Origin: Bacillota bacterium
GTDB taxonomy: Bacteria > Bacillota > Sulfobacillia > JABLXB01
Direction of reading: 5' to 3'
Assembly (NCBI GenBank): GCA_024653225.1
Contig: JANLGA010000027.1
Location: 5,764-22,103 of the forward strand
Length of the DNA stretch: 16,340 bases
Shown here: positions 1 to 7,010 of the stretch, piece after piece
Numbering within the stretch: position 1 is the stretch's first letter
Layout of the letters: each line of letters opens with the position of its first letter
The notes under the pieces: generated by a model
The model's input: only the letters and a program-made list of their open reading frames with translations
What the model was told of the DNA's origin: nothing
Database searches by the model: none
Program-made: the position numbers and the translations under genes

Positions 1-101
1 AGGATCGATTGCAGTTTTTCAAGCGTGACGGGGGAATCGGAGGCGAACAACAGGGCCTCCACCGCCGCCGCTGCAAGAGTGGTGTCCACCGCCGCTTTCA
101 T
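1..101 (-). CDS. scpB: Segregation and condensation protein B, N-terminal fragment (runs off the window)
   Basis: ScpB is a winged-helix kleisin partner that joins ScpA and SMC in the bacterial condensin complex, which compacts and separates chromosomes. Only the first 33 codons are visible. After an alanine-rich start they read V-E-A-L-L-F-A-S-D-S-P-V-T-L-E-K-L, which fits the family's opening helix (EALLFASxxPL). The ATG at 101-99 overlaps the scpA stop codon as ATGA, the usual translational coupling of the pair. The identification rests on this short match plus the position directly after scpA, and the rest of the gene lies beyond base 1. Confidence 0.85.
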   Translation of the reverse strand, partial: MKAAVDTTLAAAAVEALLFASDSPVTLEKLQSI

Positions 102-856
102 CCCTCCGCCGTTCCCGTATTACGACGACGAGCGCTGAATATCCTGACGTCGCCGAAGAGGCCGTCCTGTTCCGCCCTGAGGCGCCGCCGCCGCACGAGC
201 TCGAGCAGCGCAAGGAAAGCGACGACCACTTCGCGGCGGGTCACCGCCGACCGCACGAAATGACTGAACAGCACCGCCTGATTCCGCGCGGCACGCGCGA
301 CCGCCCGCATCAGCTCCGCCATTTTCTGCCTGACGCTCACGGACTCGCGGACGATCTTGGAGAACACGGGGCGGTGCTTGTCCGCCAGGCGCCTCCCTGT
401 CTGCAGGATATCGTACAGGCTGAGATCCCCGAGTTCGACCTGCGTCTCGCCCGCGGCGCCGGCCGCCCCCCTGGCGAATCTCTTGCACTGGGCCGAGTGC
501 AGGTTGCCGAGATGATCCGCGAGCTCCCTGAACCTCCTGTACTCCAGGAGCATGTCCACGAGCCCTCTCCTCGGGTCCGGAGCCGGTTCGTCACCCGCCT
601 CCGCCCTCGGCTTCGGCAGGAGCATCCTCGTCTTTATCTCCATCAGCGTGGCGGCCATCACTATGAATTCGCTCGCTATTTCGAGGTCGAGCTCCTCCAT
701 TGCGCGGAGATAACCGACGTATTGGTCGGTGATCTGCGCTATGGGAATGTCGTATATGTCTATCTCGTTTTCCTCTATGAGGTGGAGGAGGAGGTCAAGG
801 GGGCCCTGGAAAACCCCCAGCGTGACGGGTAGCCACCTGACCGGCCTGGAAAGCAT
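98..856 (-). CDS. scpA: Segregation and condensation protein A (kleisin)
   Basis: ScpA bridges the SMC ATPase heads and binds ScpB in the cytoplasmic condensin complex. The N-terminal hallmark F-Q-G-P-L-D-L-L-L-H-L-I lies near residues 16-27. It is followed by the conserved stretch containing DIYDIPI, ITDQY, and then EFIVMAATLMEIKTRMLLP, as in all ScpA proteins. The C-terminal winged-helix region ends with REVVVAFLALLEL. I chose the ATG at 856 (252 residues, normal for the family). It has a GGAGGG-type ribosome site about 7-8 bases upstream and begins just after the preceding gene's stop. A GTG at 886 would add 10 atypical residues and overlap the protease gene. The last codon overlaps scpB. 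Confidence 0.93.
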   Translation of the reverse strand: MLSRPVRWLPVTLGVFQGPLDLLLHLIEENEIDIYDIPIAQITDQYVGYLRAMEELDLEIASEFIVMAATLMEIKTRMLLPKPRAEAGDEPAPDPRRGLVDMLLEYRRFRELADHLGNLHSAQCKRFARGAAGAAGETQVELGDLSLYDILQTGRRLADKHRPVFSKIVRESVSVRQKMAELMRAVARAARNQAVLFSHFVRSAVTRREVVVAFLALLELVRRRRLRAEQDGLFGDVRIFSARRRNTGTAEG

Positions 857-870
857 GGCCCCGCCCTCCC

Positions 871-1464
871 TCACGGGACGAACCACGTGACCGCGTTCAC
901 GACCGCGACCACGCCCGTCATCGCCAGTCGCTCGATGGCGTTCAGCAAGGGGTCAACGATGCCGGTGGATACCAACAACACGAGGAGCAGCGGCCCGTAC
1001 CGCTCGACTTGCTCCATGATCGAAGCCATCTCGTCGGAGACGACACCCGCGAGCACCTTGGCTCCGTCCAGCGGGGGAATCGGGAGGATGTTGAACGCGG
1101 CCAGCCCGATGTTCACCCAGAACCCGGCCCTGATCACATCCAGCAGGAGCGGCACGTGCAGGCGGCCGGGCCACAGCCTCAGCAGGAGCGCGAAAAACGA
1201 CGCGACTATGATGTTGGTCACCGGTCCGGCCAGCGCCACCTGCAACATGGCGCGCTTCGGGCGCCTGAAATTGTACGGGTTCACCGGCACGGGCTTGGCC
1301 CAGCCGTAGCCGTAGAACACGAGCAAGAGCGAGCCGACGAGGTCGAGGTGCACCCACGGCTCGAGGGTGAGCCTCCCGTACACCCACGCGTGGGCAAACT
1401 CGTGAAAGGCGAATCCGAGTGCGAGTCCGGGGATCCTCAGGACCAGGAGGCGAAGATCGGGCAC
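871..1464 (-). CDS. Site-2 protease family intramembrane metalloprotease (peptidase M50)
   Basis: This is a membrane-embedded zinc protease of the M50/S2P group, a family that cleaves transmembrane segments of regulatory proteins. The zinc motif HEFAH (HExxH) lies near residues 22-26 inside a hydrophobic helix. The second signature N-I-L-P-I-P-P-L-D-G near residues 125-134 supplies the aspartate ligand. GWAKPVPVNPYNF and A-L-A-G-P-V-T-N-I are the other family blocks. Several hydrophobic helices are evident. One oddity is that about 12 residues normally found between HExxHAW and GRLTLNP (the segment with GDPTAR) are missing, so HAWVY joins GRLTLEP directly. The start is GTG at 1464 with GGGAGA upstream. 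The gene sits directly before scpA, an arrangement common in Firmicutes. The substrate is unknown. Confidence 0.87.
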   Translation of the reverse strand: MPDLRLLVLRIPGLALGFAFHEFAHAWVYGRLTLEPWVHLDLVGSLLLVFYGYGWAKPVPVNPYNFRRPKRAMLQVALAGPVTNIIVASFFALLLRLWPGRLHVPLLLDVIRAGFWVNIGLAAFNILPIPPLDGAKVLAGVVSDEMASIMEQVERYGPLLLVLLVSTGIVDPLLNAIERLAMTGVVAVVNAVTWFVP

Positions 1465-1497
1465 CGGTCACCATCTCCCAAACCGGGGGCTACGTCA

Positions 1498-2475
1498 TTA
1501 TACCACGGAACCCGCACGCCACGGAACCGCCGGCTTCGCGCACGCCCATCTCCCGCACCTTCCCCCCCACCTCGCAAGCGTCGAGCCCCCCGAGTGGATC
1601 TCCGTGACCTCGCACGAATTCGCGCACCCGTCGCACTCGAAGCCGCGCGAAACGAACCGTTCGTGCGTCACTCCGAAACCCCTGAACGCCGTCTTGCCGC
1701 AGCAGGCCTCGCGCGCGAGGATCGCGGCGCCTATCGCGCCCATCAGCTTGTGCTCCTCGGGCACGACCACCTCGTAGCCGAGGGCTTCCTCGAATCCCCG
1801 CTTCATCCCGGCGTTGGCGGCGACCCCGCCCTGGAAAGCGACCGGGGGCCTTATGTCCTTGCCTTTGCCCACGTTCGAGAGGTAATTCCGCACGAGCGCC
1901 TGGCACAGTCCCCACACTATGTCCTCCACGGCGTGGCCCACCTGCTGCTTGTGAACCATGTCCGACTCGGCGAACACCGCGCACCTGCCGGCGATCCTCG
2001 TGGGCCGAGACGAGCACAGGGCGACCCGGCCGAATTCCTCTATCGGGATCCCCAGCCGGGCGGCCTGCCTGTCCAGGAAGGACCCCGTCCCCGCGGCGCA
2101 CACGCTGTTCATCGCGAAGTCAACCACCACCCCGTCCCGGATGATGATGATCTTCGAATCCTGCCCCCCGATCTCGATCACCGTACTCACGCCGGGCACG
2201 CGGTCTATCGCGGCGACCGCGTGCGCCGTGATCTCGTTCTTGACTGCGTCCGCGCCCATGATCGCGGCCGCCAGGTACCTGCCGCTGCCGGTGGCTCCCG
2301 CACCGCAAACGACCATTCCTCGCTGCGAGCAGTCGGATACCGCTTGGAGCGCCTCCTGGACGGCCCCTATCGGCTGCCCGCGGGTCATCAGGTACGCGCC
2401 GGCGACCAGCCGGTTGTCGTCATCTATGACCGCGACATCGGTGCTCACCGACCCGACGTCAATCCCGAGGTACAC
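1498..2475 (-). CDS. BadF/BadG/BcrA/HgdC-type ATPase, acyl-CoA dehydratase activase homologue
   Basis: Activases of this family hydrolyse ATP and drive a low-potential electron from a [4Fe-4S] cluster held at a homodimer interface onto a partner protein. The actin-like phosphate loop Y-L-G-I-D-V-G-S-V-S-T is at the N-terminus. E-I-G-G-Q-D-S-K follows near residues 101-108. The two cluster cysteines appear as VCAAGTGSF (C126) and GRCAVFAESDM (C165), nearly the spacing known from HgdC. A further CxxCxxxC group (C281, C284, C288; E-C-D-G-C-A-N-S-C-E) lies at the C-terminus, as in long members of the family. The start is either GTG 2475 or TTG 2481 (TTGA overlap with the upstream stop); I give the GTG. 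It is the last of three coupled genes and probably reduces the two HgdB-like proteins encoded upstream. The substrate is not known. Confidence 0.88.
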   Translation of the reverse strand: MYLGIDVGSVSTDVAVIDDDNRLVAGAYLMTRGQPIGAVQEALQAVSDCSQRGMVVCGAGATGSGRYLAAAIMGADAVKNEITAHAVAAIDRVPGVSTVIEIGGQDSKIIIIRDGVVVDFAMNSVCAAGTGSFLDRQAARLGIPIEEFGRVALCSSRPTRIAGRCAVFAESDMVHKQQVGHAVEDIVWGLCQALVRNYLSNVGKGKDIRPPVAFQGGVAANAGMKRGFEEALGYEVVVPEEHKLMGAIGAAILAREACCGKTAFRGFGVTHERFVSRGFECDGCANSCEVTEIHSGGSTLARWGGRCGRWACAKPAVPWRAGSVV

Positions 2476-2477
2476 TC

Positions 2478-3566
2478 TCAACCGCCGGCCGCCCCCCGCC
2501 TTCGCCGGCGCAGCAGGTCCACGAACGCCTCGAGCCGCGTCTGGAGGCCGGCCTCCGCCGTGTGTTCGTCGAAGCTGAGCGTGAGTATCGGGACGCCCGT
2601 GTCCCCGGACACGGTCCTGAGGACGCTCTCCGCCACGATCTCCGGCATGCACGTGAACGGCATCACCTGGATCACCCCATCAAGTCCCTCCCGGGCATAC
2701 AGCCGGGCCCCGCCGACGGACTCCAGGCCGTGGCCTCCCACGAAGTGGTCCAGGTACGGGCGGGCGAGCCCGACCGCCTCCCTCTCTTCGGCCGGGGTGT
2801 ACCGCTTCGGAAGCAGGTTCGCCCTCACCCAGCCGCTCATGGTCAGGAACCTGTGCACCTCCACGCCCATCTCGCCGAGGCGTCTCTCGAGGTCCATGTT
2901 GGAGAAGCCGTCGAGCACCATGAATATTTCCCCGACAATGCCCACCCTCATTTCCGCCGTCCTCCGCGCGACGGTCCGGGCGATCAGCGACCGCCCCGCC
3001 TCGAGGGCTTCTTGCACCTGCCGCGCGGACTCGGCCCGGTCCAGGAGGTCGAGCGCGGCGTTCTCGGCCCTCGTCACCGCACCGCGCTCTCCCTGGCGGG
3101 GCCTGGAGGTCCGCGCCAGCCGCTCGATCTCGTCCACCGCATTGCATTTCGCCCACGCGAGTCGCACCGCCCGAAGCAGCGCCCCCGCGCCTCGGCCCCC
3201 GGTGAGGCGCGAGACCTGATGCGCCAGGTGAATCCAGCCGAGCTTCGGCGGCTCGAGTACCACTAGATCGAGGTCGCGGCCGAGGTCCTGTAATATCACC
3301 TTCTGCACCTGCGCGTAGTATCCGAAACGACAGGGCCCGACGCCCCCTGCCATCACCGCGGTGTCGGCCCCCAGCTCGGCCGCCTCGATGAAGTTGCCCA
3401 GGGTCATCTTCAGCGGAAAGCAGGCGAACTCGGGCGCGTGCCTCGACCCGAGGGCCGCCGTCCTCCTCGTGCTGGGAGGTGGGACGACGACCTCCGCGCC
3501 CAAGGAAGCGAACAACGCCTTGAACGGGATGTGCGAATTCCCCATTCGAGGAAAGGTCAACCTCAC
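2478..3566 (-). CDS. HgdB-like acyl-CoA dehydratase/activase-related protein (iron-sulfur partner)
   Basis: The protein has 362 residues and belongs to the large, poorly characterised group annotated as CoA protein activase or 2-hydroxyacyl-CoA dehydratase-related. Conserved cysteine blocks are F-A-C-F-P-L-K (C49), G-V-G-P-C-R-F-G-Y-Y-A-Q (C79) and M-P-F-T-C-M-P-E (C306), likely ligands of an iron-sulfur cluster. The C-terminal T-L-S-F-D-E-H-T-A-E-A-G block is shared with the upstream neighbour. The GTG start overlaps the upstream stop (GTGA), and its own stop abuts the activase start, so the three genes are translated as a unit. HgdB-type folds bind either a [4Fe-4S] cluster in dehydratases or a double-cubane [8Fe-9S] cluster in reductases. 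Which applies here is inference. Confidence 0.82.
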   Translation of the reverse strand: MRLTFPRMGNSHIPFKALFASLGAEVVVPPPSTRRTAALGSRHAPEFACFPLKMTLGNFIEAAELGADTAVMAGGVGPCRFGYYAQVQKVILQDLGRDLDLVVLEPPKLGWIHLAHQVSRLTGGRGAGALLRAVRLAWAKCNAVDEIERLARTSRPRQGERGAVTRAENAALDLLDRAESARQVQEALEAGRSLIARTVARRTAEMRVGIVGEIFMVLDGFSNMDLERRLGEMGVEVHRFLTMSGWVRANLLPKRYTPAEEREAVGLARPYLDHFVGGHGLESVGGARLYAREGLDGVIQVMPFTCMPEIVAESVLRTVSGDTGVPILTLSFDEHTAEAGLQTRLEAFVDLLRRRRRGAAGG

Positions 3567-4528
3567 GTTTCCCGATCCCCCAGCCGTCTCGCCAGCATAT
3601 CCACGAATGCCTCCAGCCTTGTGACGGCCCCGGCCTCGCCGGCGTGTTCGTCCACGGTCAGGGCCATGTACGGGACCCGCGACCGCTCCGCCTCCCTCCT
3701 AACGAACTCGGACACCAGCGAGTCGGGTCCGCAGCCGAAGGACGTGATCTGTATCACCCCGTCACACTCCCCGCGATCCACGACGTGCTTCGCGGCCCCG
3801 AACAGCTGCTTCTCGTACGTCCAGAACAGCTTCTTCGGCAGCGCGCGAGCCCCGCTCGTCCAGTTCCGCCGGGCCACCCACTGCGGCGCGACCGGGCGTA
3901 CGCCCAGTCGGAGAAGGTGTTCCCTGATCCCCAGGTTGATACCCCGATCGTTCACCATGTATACGTGTCCGAGTACCAGGACGCGAGGACGCGCGCGGTC
4001 CGCGGTGCCCGTCTCGGCACGCCCCGCAACCGCCCCCTCGAACCAACCGCCTGCGACCTGCAGGCTTTCCGTGAACGTTCGATATTCCAGGCGGGCCCGA
4101 ACGTAGGCCCACGCGGCCCGCACGCTGCCACAACCCAGTCTGCGGGCGCAGGCTATGGCGGCGTCCACTGCTCTACTTCCGCCCCGCGTATAGTCCACGA
4201 CGGGGGTCACCAGCGGACGCCCGGTCCGCAGACTCCCCACGATCTCCGGCAGCCCGAGCAGTTTCGGACAAGTGTACGCCCCCCTCTCGACGCTGACCAC
4301 CCTCGGGACGAACAGCGCGTCGCATCTTTCGGCGAGTTCCAGGCAGTGCCCCAGGTACGCCTTCACCGGTAGGCACGCCTCGTCCACGGCGCGCGAGACG
4401 CCGGCGTCGAGCACCGCGCGGGACGTCGGGCCGGACGTCTCGACCGCGATGCCGAGCGCCTGGAAGAACGCCCTCCAAAGCGGGTAGTACTCGTAGAAAA
4501 GCAAGCCCCGGGGGATTCCGACAACCAT
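3563..4528 (-). CDS. Acyl-CoA dehydratase activase-related protein (DUF2229-like)
   Basis: The start G-I-P-R-G-L-L-F-Y-E-Y-Y-P-L-W, then D-E-A-C-L-P-V-K (near residue 52), Y-T-C-P-K-L-L-G-L-P (C near 87), S-F-G-C-G-P-D-S-L (C near 266) and the closing T-V-D-E-H-A-G-E-A-G are the signature blocks of the DUF2229/HgdB-like family. It is a paralogue of the next gene, with the same cysteine logic and the same C-terminal block, so the pair probably forms a heterodimer served by the activase. The start is ATG 4528; an adjacent GTG at 4531 would add one residue. GAGGAG lies upstream at a rather long spacing. The gene follows the small germination membrane gene by 19 bases. No dehydratase substrate gene is seen nearby. 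Confidence 0.8.
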   Translation of the reverse strand: MVVGIPRGLLFYEYYPLWRAFFQALGIAVETSGPTSRAVLDAGVSRAVDEACLPVKAYLGHCLELAERCDALFVPRVVSVERGAYTCPKLLGLPEIVGSLRTGRPLVTPVVDYTRGGSRAVDAAIACARRLGCGSVRAAWAYVRARLEYRTFTESLQVAGGWFEGAVAGRAETGTADRARPRVLVLGHVYMVNDRGINLGIREHLLRLGVRPVAPQWVARRNWTSGARALPKKLFWTYEKQLFGAAKHVVDRGECDGVIQITSFGCGPDSLVSEFVRREAERSRVPYMALTVDEHAGEAGAVTRLEAFVDMLARRLGDRET

Positions 4529-4547
4529 CACGACGCGCCCGCTCCTC

Positions 4548-4748
4548 TCAATGCACGATCGCCGCCAGGATTAAGCCCGCCACGCCCAGGGCGACGTACA
4601 GCCACCCGGCCCCCACCGCCACGTGCGACGGGAAACCCTCGCGGGATCCCCTTCCGCCTGACCCGGCCGCGCCCAGGAGGTACAGGCCCGAGAGCAAGAA
4701 TGCCGCGGGACCATACCATCCCGACCACAGCACCGATCGGAGAGACAC
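4548..4748 (-). CDS. Small two-helix membrane protein, candidate D subunit of the germinant receptor
   Basis: This 66-residue protein has two hydrophobic helices (roughly residues 8-28 and 45-65) joined by a glycine- and charge-rich loop. The GTG start lies one base after the stop of the Ger(x)C gene, and GGGGGCGG precedes it, so it is placed to be co-translated with the receptor. Several GerA-type operons carry a fourth small gene for a two-helix D subunit that modulates receptor function; length, topology and position match that class. There is no sequence signature I can recognise beyond this. An overlapping frame at 4528-4728 is arginine-rich and lacks membrane helices, so I take it as a shadow. 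Confidence 0.65.
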   Translation of the reverse strand: MSLRSVLWSGWYGPAAFLLSGLYLLGAAGSGGRGSREGFPSHVAVGAGWLYVALGVAGLILAAIVH

Positions 4749-4749
4749 G

Positions 4750-5925
4750 TCACGCCGCCCCCATGCCGAACTTTCGGAGCCTCACATCGGCCTTCACCGA
4801 GACCTCCGCGGTACGGAACAACTCGTCCCACCTGCCGGGCTCGAATTTGAGACCGCCCGAATGACGGACGAACCCGAATATGTCAACCCCGTACTCCCGC
4901 TGCATTTTCCCGATCAGGCCCGCGACCCGGGTCTCCACCTTCCTTGAAAGCTCGCGGCCGATCTCCTCCACGTTCGCTCCGAGTCGGCTCTGCCCGACGA
5001 CCTCCCCAGGCAGGTGGCCTGAGTCTTCCACGACCTCCGCCTCGGCCGAGATCCTCACCTCTATTCTCACCCGGTCTCCCGTGTTTCTAACGGACACCCG
5101 CGATCGGGGGCTGCGCAGCAACGCATACAGGACGCCTCTGCCGCGGGGCGACGGAACGGAGTAGGTTCCCACGGACCGAGCACCGCTCACCAACGCCAGA
5201 TCGTGCAAGTCGTCGTGTCCGATCTCGCCTACGGCCGTATCACCCTTGAAGACCCATGCCCCGCCTACGTCAATCGTGTCGCCGCTCAATACGAGCACCG
5301 GCGCGACGGCCCCCGCCCCCGGGGTGTCCAGCTGAGCGGAGAACTGGGCCAGCCTTGAGGCGGGCGCGTGCCCGAACTCCTGCCCCGTGTTGATAAGCCT
5401 CTCGACGTAGGACGCCGGAAGCCGCTCACCCTTCACGCTCGCGCGCACGAGGTCTTCCGCGCTTCCCCTCGCGCACGCCACCAGGACCTGTCCGCGGACC
5501 TCCGGGTCCCTCACGAGCGAATCCACGATCTCCCGGACGCCGGGGCCCTTGGCGTACTCCTCCCCCAACACGACGACCTTCAGGTGCCCAAGGTACATCT
5601 GTAACGGCGATGAATCCTGGAGCAGGTTGAGTGCTTCCGCCACACCGCCGGCATCGCTGTGTATGACCCTGAACGTGTCACGAACCTCGGCGCCGCCGCC
5701 GGCTTCTCTCGCCATCCGCTCGTTCACCGCCACCTGCGCGGATACCCTGACGGCTGCCGCGCGCGCGTCAACCCCCAGCATCAGCACGAAACTCCGCATG
5801 TCAATGTCCCTCGCTCCCCAGCAGCCCGCGCAGAACGAAAGGAGAGATGCGACCGCCACGGCCAGGGCCGTCCTTCTGCACCGCGCTGCGCCTCCAGTGA
5901 CCGGCGCCCTCACCCTCGCCCTCAC
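4750..5925 (-). CDS. gerKC: Ger(x)C family spore germination lipoprotein (receptor C subunit)
   Basis: C subunits are lipid-anchored on the outer face of the spore inner membrane and complete the germinant receptor with A and B subunits. From the GTG at 5925 the protein has 391 residues, typical for the family. Residues 17-35 form a lipoprotein signal with R-R, a hydrophobic core and the lipobox F-C-A-G-C (C35). The mature start W-G-A-R-D-I-D-M-R-S-F-V-L-M-L-G-V-D is the classical Ger(x)C opening (W-d-x-x-e-i-x-x-x-x). The C-terminal half contains the YGVDIFGFVRH-like motif of the Ger(x)C domain. The chosen start overlaps the gerKB stop as GTGA; a GTG 12 bases later is the alternative. The frame stays open much further upstream, but that part is only a shadow of gerKB. 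Confidence 0.9.
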   Translation of the reverse strand: MRARVRAPVTGGAARCRRTALAVAVASLLSFCAGCWGARDIDMRSFVLMLGVDARAAAVRVSAQVAVNERMAREAGGGAEVRDTFRVIHSDAGGVAEALNLLQDSSPLQMYLGHLKVVVLGEEYAKGPGVREIVDSLVRDPEVRGQVLVACARGSAEDLVRASVKGERLPASYVERLINTGQEFGHAPASRLAQFSAQLDTPGAGAVAPVLVLSGDTIDVGGAWVFKGDTAVGEIGHDDLHDLALVSGARSVGTYSVPSPRGRGVLYALLRSPRSRVSVRNTGDRVRIEVRISAEAEVVEDSGHLPGEVVGQSRLGANVEEIGRELSRKVETRVAGLIGKMQREYGVDIFGFVRHSGGLKFEPGRWDELFRTAEVSVKADVRLRKFGMGAA

Positions 5926-7010
5926 CGTCTCTCGGCCCCTTTCGTCCTCGACGCCGCGATGCCGACCGCGATGGCGACGACAGTGGCCCAGCCGAGAGAC
6001 GCCGCGCCCGCCACCGACGCGAGGCTCACAGCCGAAAACACGTTGTTCGGGGCCAGAACCAGGGTGTAAAGCAGTGGCGTCACGATGGGCGTGAGCAACC
6101 GACGATCCGTCCCGGTGAGGTCCGAGAACACCCCGGTGCCCGCGTAGACCAACGCGCCCGCGGAAGTGAATGCCGCGATCATCCACACTGTCACGAAAAG
6201 GGATTCGTACCGTTCGATCGCTTCACCGGGCATACCCCCAAGCACTTTCATCGCTTCCAGCACCGGCCACTGGAGCACCGCCAGGTGCACGTGACCGAAG
6301 ATGCCCAGGACCCCCGCGCAGGTCAGCACGAACGCCGCCCCGACCAAGAAGACCCCCAGGAGACCCGCCCTGATCGCCTCCCGAGGCTTGTCGGCGTATC
6401 CGCCGAAATACAGGATGGCCTCGAACCCCTGGAACGCGACCGCCGAAGAAGCGGCCCCGGAGGCGACCGGGCCGAGGCCGCGGGCGAGGACGGGCGTCAG
6501 GTTGGACACCGTGGCCCTCTGGAACACGGAGATTATGAACGCGTAGAACGCCACGATGACCGTCGGCAGAAACAGCGCGTTCACGCGGCCGAAAACCCTG
6601 ACCCGTTGCATGCACAGGTACGCCACCAACAGCAGCATCACGCCCGACGTGACCTCCAGGGGCGTCCAGGCCAGGACGGCCGTCCCGACAACCTCCGCGA
6701 ACAGCCTGATGACCAGGGCACCCGACAACATCTCGAGGAGGGAATACACCAGGCACACCGCGGTCCCCAGCGGCTTGCCGAACAACCGCCGGGTGTACTC
6801 CACCAGGCCTTCGCCGGGGAACCAGTCCGCCGGCGACAACATCAGGTACGCCGCGCCGATGGAGAGGGCCAACATCACCGCGAAGGACAGCCAGGCGTCC
6901 GGGCCCGCACGCACCGCGACTGTGCCGGGAGCCGTGAGGATCGCGACGCCGATCATGGAAAGGGCGGCGACCGCCATCACCTGGCCGGCCGCCAGCACCT
7001 CGCGGTTCAA
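5922..7010 (-). CDS. gerKB: GerAB-family spore germination permease (receptor B subunit)
   Basis: B subunits are APC-superfamily-like integral membrane proteins thought to bind the germinant. The protein has 362 residues with about ten hydrophobic helices. The first contains G-V-A-I-L-T-A-P-G-T, the site of the conserved small-residue and proline motif of helix 1. The segment PGEGLVEYTRRLFGKPLG fits the GerAB consensus. The start is TTG 7010, overlapping the gerKA stop (TTGA), with AAAGGG just upstream. An in-frame GTG four codons on is possible. The order A-B-C with overlapping ends marks a single operon, expected to be expressed in the forespore under sigma-G, although I did not find a clear sigma-G promoter. 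The germinant cannot be told from sequence. Confidence 0.92.
   Translation of the reverse strand: MNREVLAAGQVMAVAALSMIGVAILTAPGTVAVRAGPDAWLSFAVMLALSIGAAYLMLSPADWFPGEGLVEYTRRLFGKPLGTAVCLVYSLLEMLSGALVIRLFAEVVGTAVLAWTPLEVTSGVMLLLVAYLCMQRVRVFGRVNALFLPTVIVAFYAFIISVFQRATVSNLTPVLARGLGPVASGAASSAVAFQGFEAILYFGGYADKPREAIRAGLLGVFLVGAAFVLTCAGVLGIFGHVHLAVLQWPVLEAMKVLGGMPGEAIERYESLFVTVWMIAAFTSAGALVYAGTGVFSDLTGTDRRLLTPIVTPLLYTLVLAPNNVFSAVSLASVAGAASLGWATVVAIAVGIAASRTKGAERR

Noticed and set aside
1009..3219. A 736-codon open frame on the plus strand
   Set aside because: It runs antisense to the protease and the activase trio, has no domain, is rich in arginine, proline and histidine, and is a typical shadow frame of high-GC coding DNA.
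4528..4728. Alternative 66-codon minus frame overlapping the two-helix protein
   Set aside because: It is arginine- and glycine-rich with no membrane helices, and it has no start near the Ger(x)C stop; the other frame explains the region better.
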